Assembly (NCBI GenBank): GCA_033763995.1
Contig: JANRJL010000109.1
Span: forward strand, 5,209-69,208
Length of the DNA: 64,000 bases
Direction: 5' to 3'
Source: GCA-2737725 sp033763995
Lineage (GTDB): Bacteria > Pseudomonadota > Alphaproteobacteria > Rhodospirillales > Rhodospirillaceae
The position numbers and the translations under genes are program-made. Position 1 is the first letter of the stretch, and each line of letters opens with the position of its first letter. Of this stretch, positions 61,730 through 64,000 are shown in pieces. The notes under the pieces were generated by a model. That model saw only the letters and a program-made list of their open reading frames with translations. It did no database searches and had not been told where the DNA came from.

Positions 61730-63220
61730 TTAGCCTTGCCGGATCTGCGGGGCGGGCCCGCGCGGGGAGACCGGGCGCAAGGTCGGCGTGCCCATGGGTG
61801 TTCCAGGCGGTGTTCCCGGCGGCGCGCCTTGCGGAGCCACGCGCGGCGTCATGCTGGGACGCGCCGGAGCCATGGGCACTTCCACCGGCGCCGGTTGCGG
61901 CTTCAAGACTTCGGCCAGCGCCTGGTAGCAGCCGTCGAGATCGGTGTGCTCGGCCTTGGTCTGACGCAGGAACTCCTCGATGCGCGGATAGTAGTACATG
62001 GCCTCGTCGACCTCGGGATTGGTGCCGCGCCGGTAGGCGCCCAGCCGGATCAGCTCGGCCATGTCCTCGTAGGTCGAGATCATCTTGCGGGCGCGCACGA
62101 TCAGCGCGTTCTGCTCGTCGGTGTTGCACGCCGGCATGGTGCGCGAGATGGACCGCAGCACGTTCAAGGCCGGATAGCGGCCCCGTTCGGCGATGGCGCG
62201 GTCCAAGACGACGTGCCCGTCCAAGATGCCGCGCACCGAGTCCGAGATGGGTTCGTTGTGATCGTCGCCCTCCACCAGCACGGTGAACAGCCCGGTGATG
62301 TTACCCTTCTTTTTCGGCCCCGGCCCGGCGCGTTCGAGCAGCTTCGGCAATTCGGCGAACACCGAGGGCGTGTAACCCTTGCTGGCCGGCGGCTCGCCCG
62401 CCGACAGGCTGATCTCGCGTTGCGCCATGGCGAAGCGCGTGACGCTGTCCATCAGGCACAACACGTTCTTGCCCTGGTCGCGGAAGTATTCGGCCACGGC
62501 CATGGTGACGTAAGCAGCCTGGCGGCGCATCAGCGGCGGTTCATCCGATGTCGACACGATCACCACGCTGCGCGCCAAGCCCTCGGGGCCCAGGTCGTCC
62601 TCGATGAACTCGCGCGCCTCGCGGCCGCGCTCGCCCACCAGGCCGACGACGGTGACATCGGCCGAGGTATAGCGCGCCATCATCGACAGGATGGTGGACT
62701 TGCCCACGCCCGACCCGGCGAAGATGCCCATGCGCTGGCCGTGGCAGATGGTGGTGAAGGTGTTGACGGCGCGCACGCCCAGGTCGAGCTTGCCGCCGAC
62801 TCTTTTCCGAGTGTGCGCCGGCGGCGGCGTGTTCTTGATGGGATAGGCAATGGGCCCGTTGCCGAGCGCGCCCAGCTCGTCCACCGGCTTGCCCATGGCG
62901 TTGACGACACGGCCCAGCCAGGTGTCGTCGGGGAAGATCGACGGTGTCGCTTCGGCGATGTCGGCGCGGCAGCCGATGCCGATGCCTTCGAGCGGACCGT
63001 AGGGCATCACCAGGGCGCAACCTTCGCGGAAGCCCACCACCTCGCACACCACCATGCGCCCGTCGCGCGCATGGATGTTGCAGCGGTCGCCGATGGACAG
63101 GTTGTTCTGCACGCCGGCCACTTCGATCAGCAGCCCCTGCACGGCCGAGACGCTGCCGAAGACATGGTGCGTGGCCATGAGCTCGAGTTGGTTGAGCGCG
63201 CTGGAGATGTTAACGGGCAA
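61730..63220 (-). CDS. fliI: FliI, flagellum-specific export ATPase, with Pro-rich C-terminal tail
   Basis: ATPase of the type III export apparatus, related to the F1 beta subunit. Walker A is GIFAGSGVGKSTILSMMARY (about residue 170). Walker B is NVLCLMDSVTRFAMAQREIS. Other blocks are VGLVGERGREAREFIEDDLG, GEPPASKGYTPSVFAELPKL, LLERAGPGPKKKGNITGLFT and EGDDHNEPISDSVRGILDGH. The catalytic part ends near residue 430. A Pro/Ala/Met/Thr-rich tail of about 65 residues follows (APARPSMTPRVAPQGAPPGT), making 496 aa rather than ~440-460. It is divergent from ctrA over 279 bp. Confidence 0.95.
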   Translation of the reverse strand: MPVNISSALNQLELMATHHVFGSVSAVQGLLIEVAGVQNNLSIGDRCNIHARDGRMVVCEVVGFREGCALVMPYGPLEGIGIGCRADIAEATPSIFPDDTWLGRVVNAMGKPVDELGALGNGPIAYPIKNTPPPAHTRKRVGGKLDLGVRAVNTFTTICHGQRMGIFAGSGVGKSTILSMMARYTSADVTVVGLVGERGREAREFIEDDLGPEGLARSVVIVSTSDEPPLMRRQAAYVTMAVAEYFRDQGKNVLCLMDSVTRFAMAQREISLSAGEPPASKGYTPSVFAELPKLLERAGPGPKKKGNITGLFTVLVEGDDHNEPISDSVRGILDGHVVLDRAIAERGRYPALNVLRSISRTMPACNTDEQNALIVRARKMISTYEDMAELIRLGAYRRGTNPEVDEAMYYYPRIEEFLRQTKAEHTDLDGCYQALAEVLKPQPAPVEVPMAPARPSMTPRVAPQGAPPGTPPGTPMGTPTLRPVSPRGPAPQIRQG

Positions 63221-63409
63221 AGGCGGATCCTTTGGCGAGGTCCATATTAATGTCGCGCGGCGGCCTTGGCGGCCATCCGTGAAGCCATTCCGAGAACTTC
63301 CATCATCGCCTCCAGGCCCTTAATAGGGCGTAAAGTTGAAGCCTAAACTTGCAGCGATTTCAGGGGCTTCGGACCCAAAATCGCCCGGGAAGTTATCCCC
63401 AGGCCCCGC

Positions 63410-63454
63410 GACTCCGCAGGAAACATTAGGAAATTGCGACTCGGTGTGTTAACC
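63410..63454 (+). promoter_or_regulatory. ctrA upstream region: two GANTC sites and a CtrA-type half-site
   Basis: GACTC occurs at 63410-63414 and again at 63438-63442. These are CcrM-type adenine-methylation sites. TTAACCTT, close to the CtrA half-site TTAACCAT, follows at 63449-63456, 44 bp before the ctrA start. Caulobacter ctrA is controlled by GANTC methylation and by CtrA itself, so a similar cell-cycle promoter is likely. Confidence 0.45.
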
Positions 63455-63499
63455 TTTTGCTTACCTGTAGTGGGGCTGGCTTTCGAGGGGCACTAGATC

Positions 63500-64000
<501 letters not shown>

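Noticed and set aside
60422..63250. Very long plus-strand open frame (about 940 codons) over the J-domain gene, fliJ and fliI
   Set aside because: It runs through well-supported genes in other frames, is Arg/His/Gln-rich, and has no recognisable domain.

Overview
The window is chromosomal DNA from a high-GC alphaproteobacterium. It is dominated by a polar-flagellum biosynthesis locus. Lineage markers are FlbT, FlaF, FliX, the sigma54 activator FlbD and the cell-cycle regulator CtrA. FlhF and FleN point to control of flagellar position and number at a pole. This set fits a Rhodospirillales-like organism better than a typical rhizobium, but the assignment is inferred from gene content only. I saw no tRNA, rRNA, IS element, prophage or CRISPR array.

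Layout. (1) 1-10.9 kb: flgA, flgH, a second flaF-type gene, dksA, then fliX divergent from flgI-flgJ(cheL)-flgN-flgK-flgL. (2) 10.9-21 kb, minus strand: four tandem flagellin genes, then flbT, flaF and two TPR/GT41 (OGT/SPINDLY-type) glycosyltransferases. (3) 21-34 kb: more glycosylation genes. These are two GT-A-like proteins, a third TPR/GT41 protein, a GT4 enzyme, a divergent GT41 protein without recognisable TPRs, two TPR/GT9-like proteins, the Kdo transferase WaaA and two orphan proteins. (4) 34-40 kb: an unrecognised helical protein, then fliK-flgD and flgE. (5) 40-44.4 kb, minus strand: nadA-nadC, an M48 lipoprotein protease and an NrtR-type regulator. (6) 44.6-57.7 kb: fliF-fliG-fliH-fliN-motA, flbD, flhA, flhF, fleN and a second FliK-like gene. 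(7) 57.7-64 kb: a GlxA-type regulator with a Tat-exported divergent subtilase, a membrane J-domain/SH3 protein, fliI-fliJ, and ctrA, which runs off the end.

How it works together. The genes specify rod/ring parts (FlgA, FlgH, FlgI, FlgJ, FliF), switch and export parts (FliG, FliN, FlhA, FliH, FliI, FliJ), hook (FlgD, FlgE, FliK) and filament (FlgK, FlgL, flagellins, FlaF, FlbT). The control circuit is visible in the DNA. The exact palindrome GGCAA-N3-TTGCC occurs four times, each time upstream of a flagellar operon (flgI/fliX, fliK, fliF, flhA). At flgI and fliK it lies about 95-105 bp upstream of a good sigma54 -24/-12 promoter, as expected for an FlbD enhancer. At fliF and flhA it lies close to TTAAC(C) motifs like CtrA half-sites and has no clear sigma54 promoter. 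The glycosyltransferase block beside the flagellins suggests extensive flagellin O-glycosylation.

Most notable: the four-site FlbD-like regulon; two copies of a CTAG-bounded double-hairpin repeat whose arms co-vary; a structured ncRNA candidate with a perfect terminator after flgH; FlgA with three SAF-like repeats; two flaF paralogs; two FliK-like proteins; an orphan alpha-beta-alpha protein in the hook cluster; and a 27-bp palindrome upstream of nadA near an NrtR gene.
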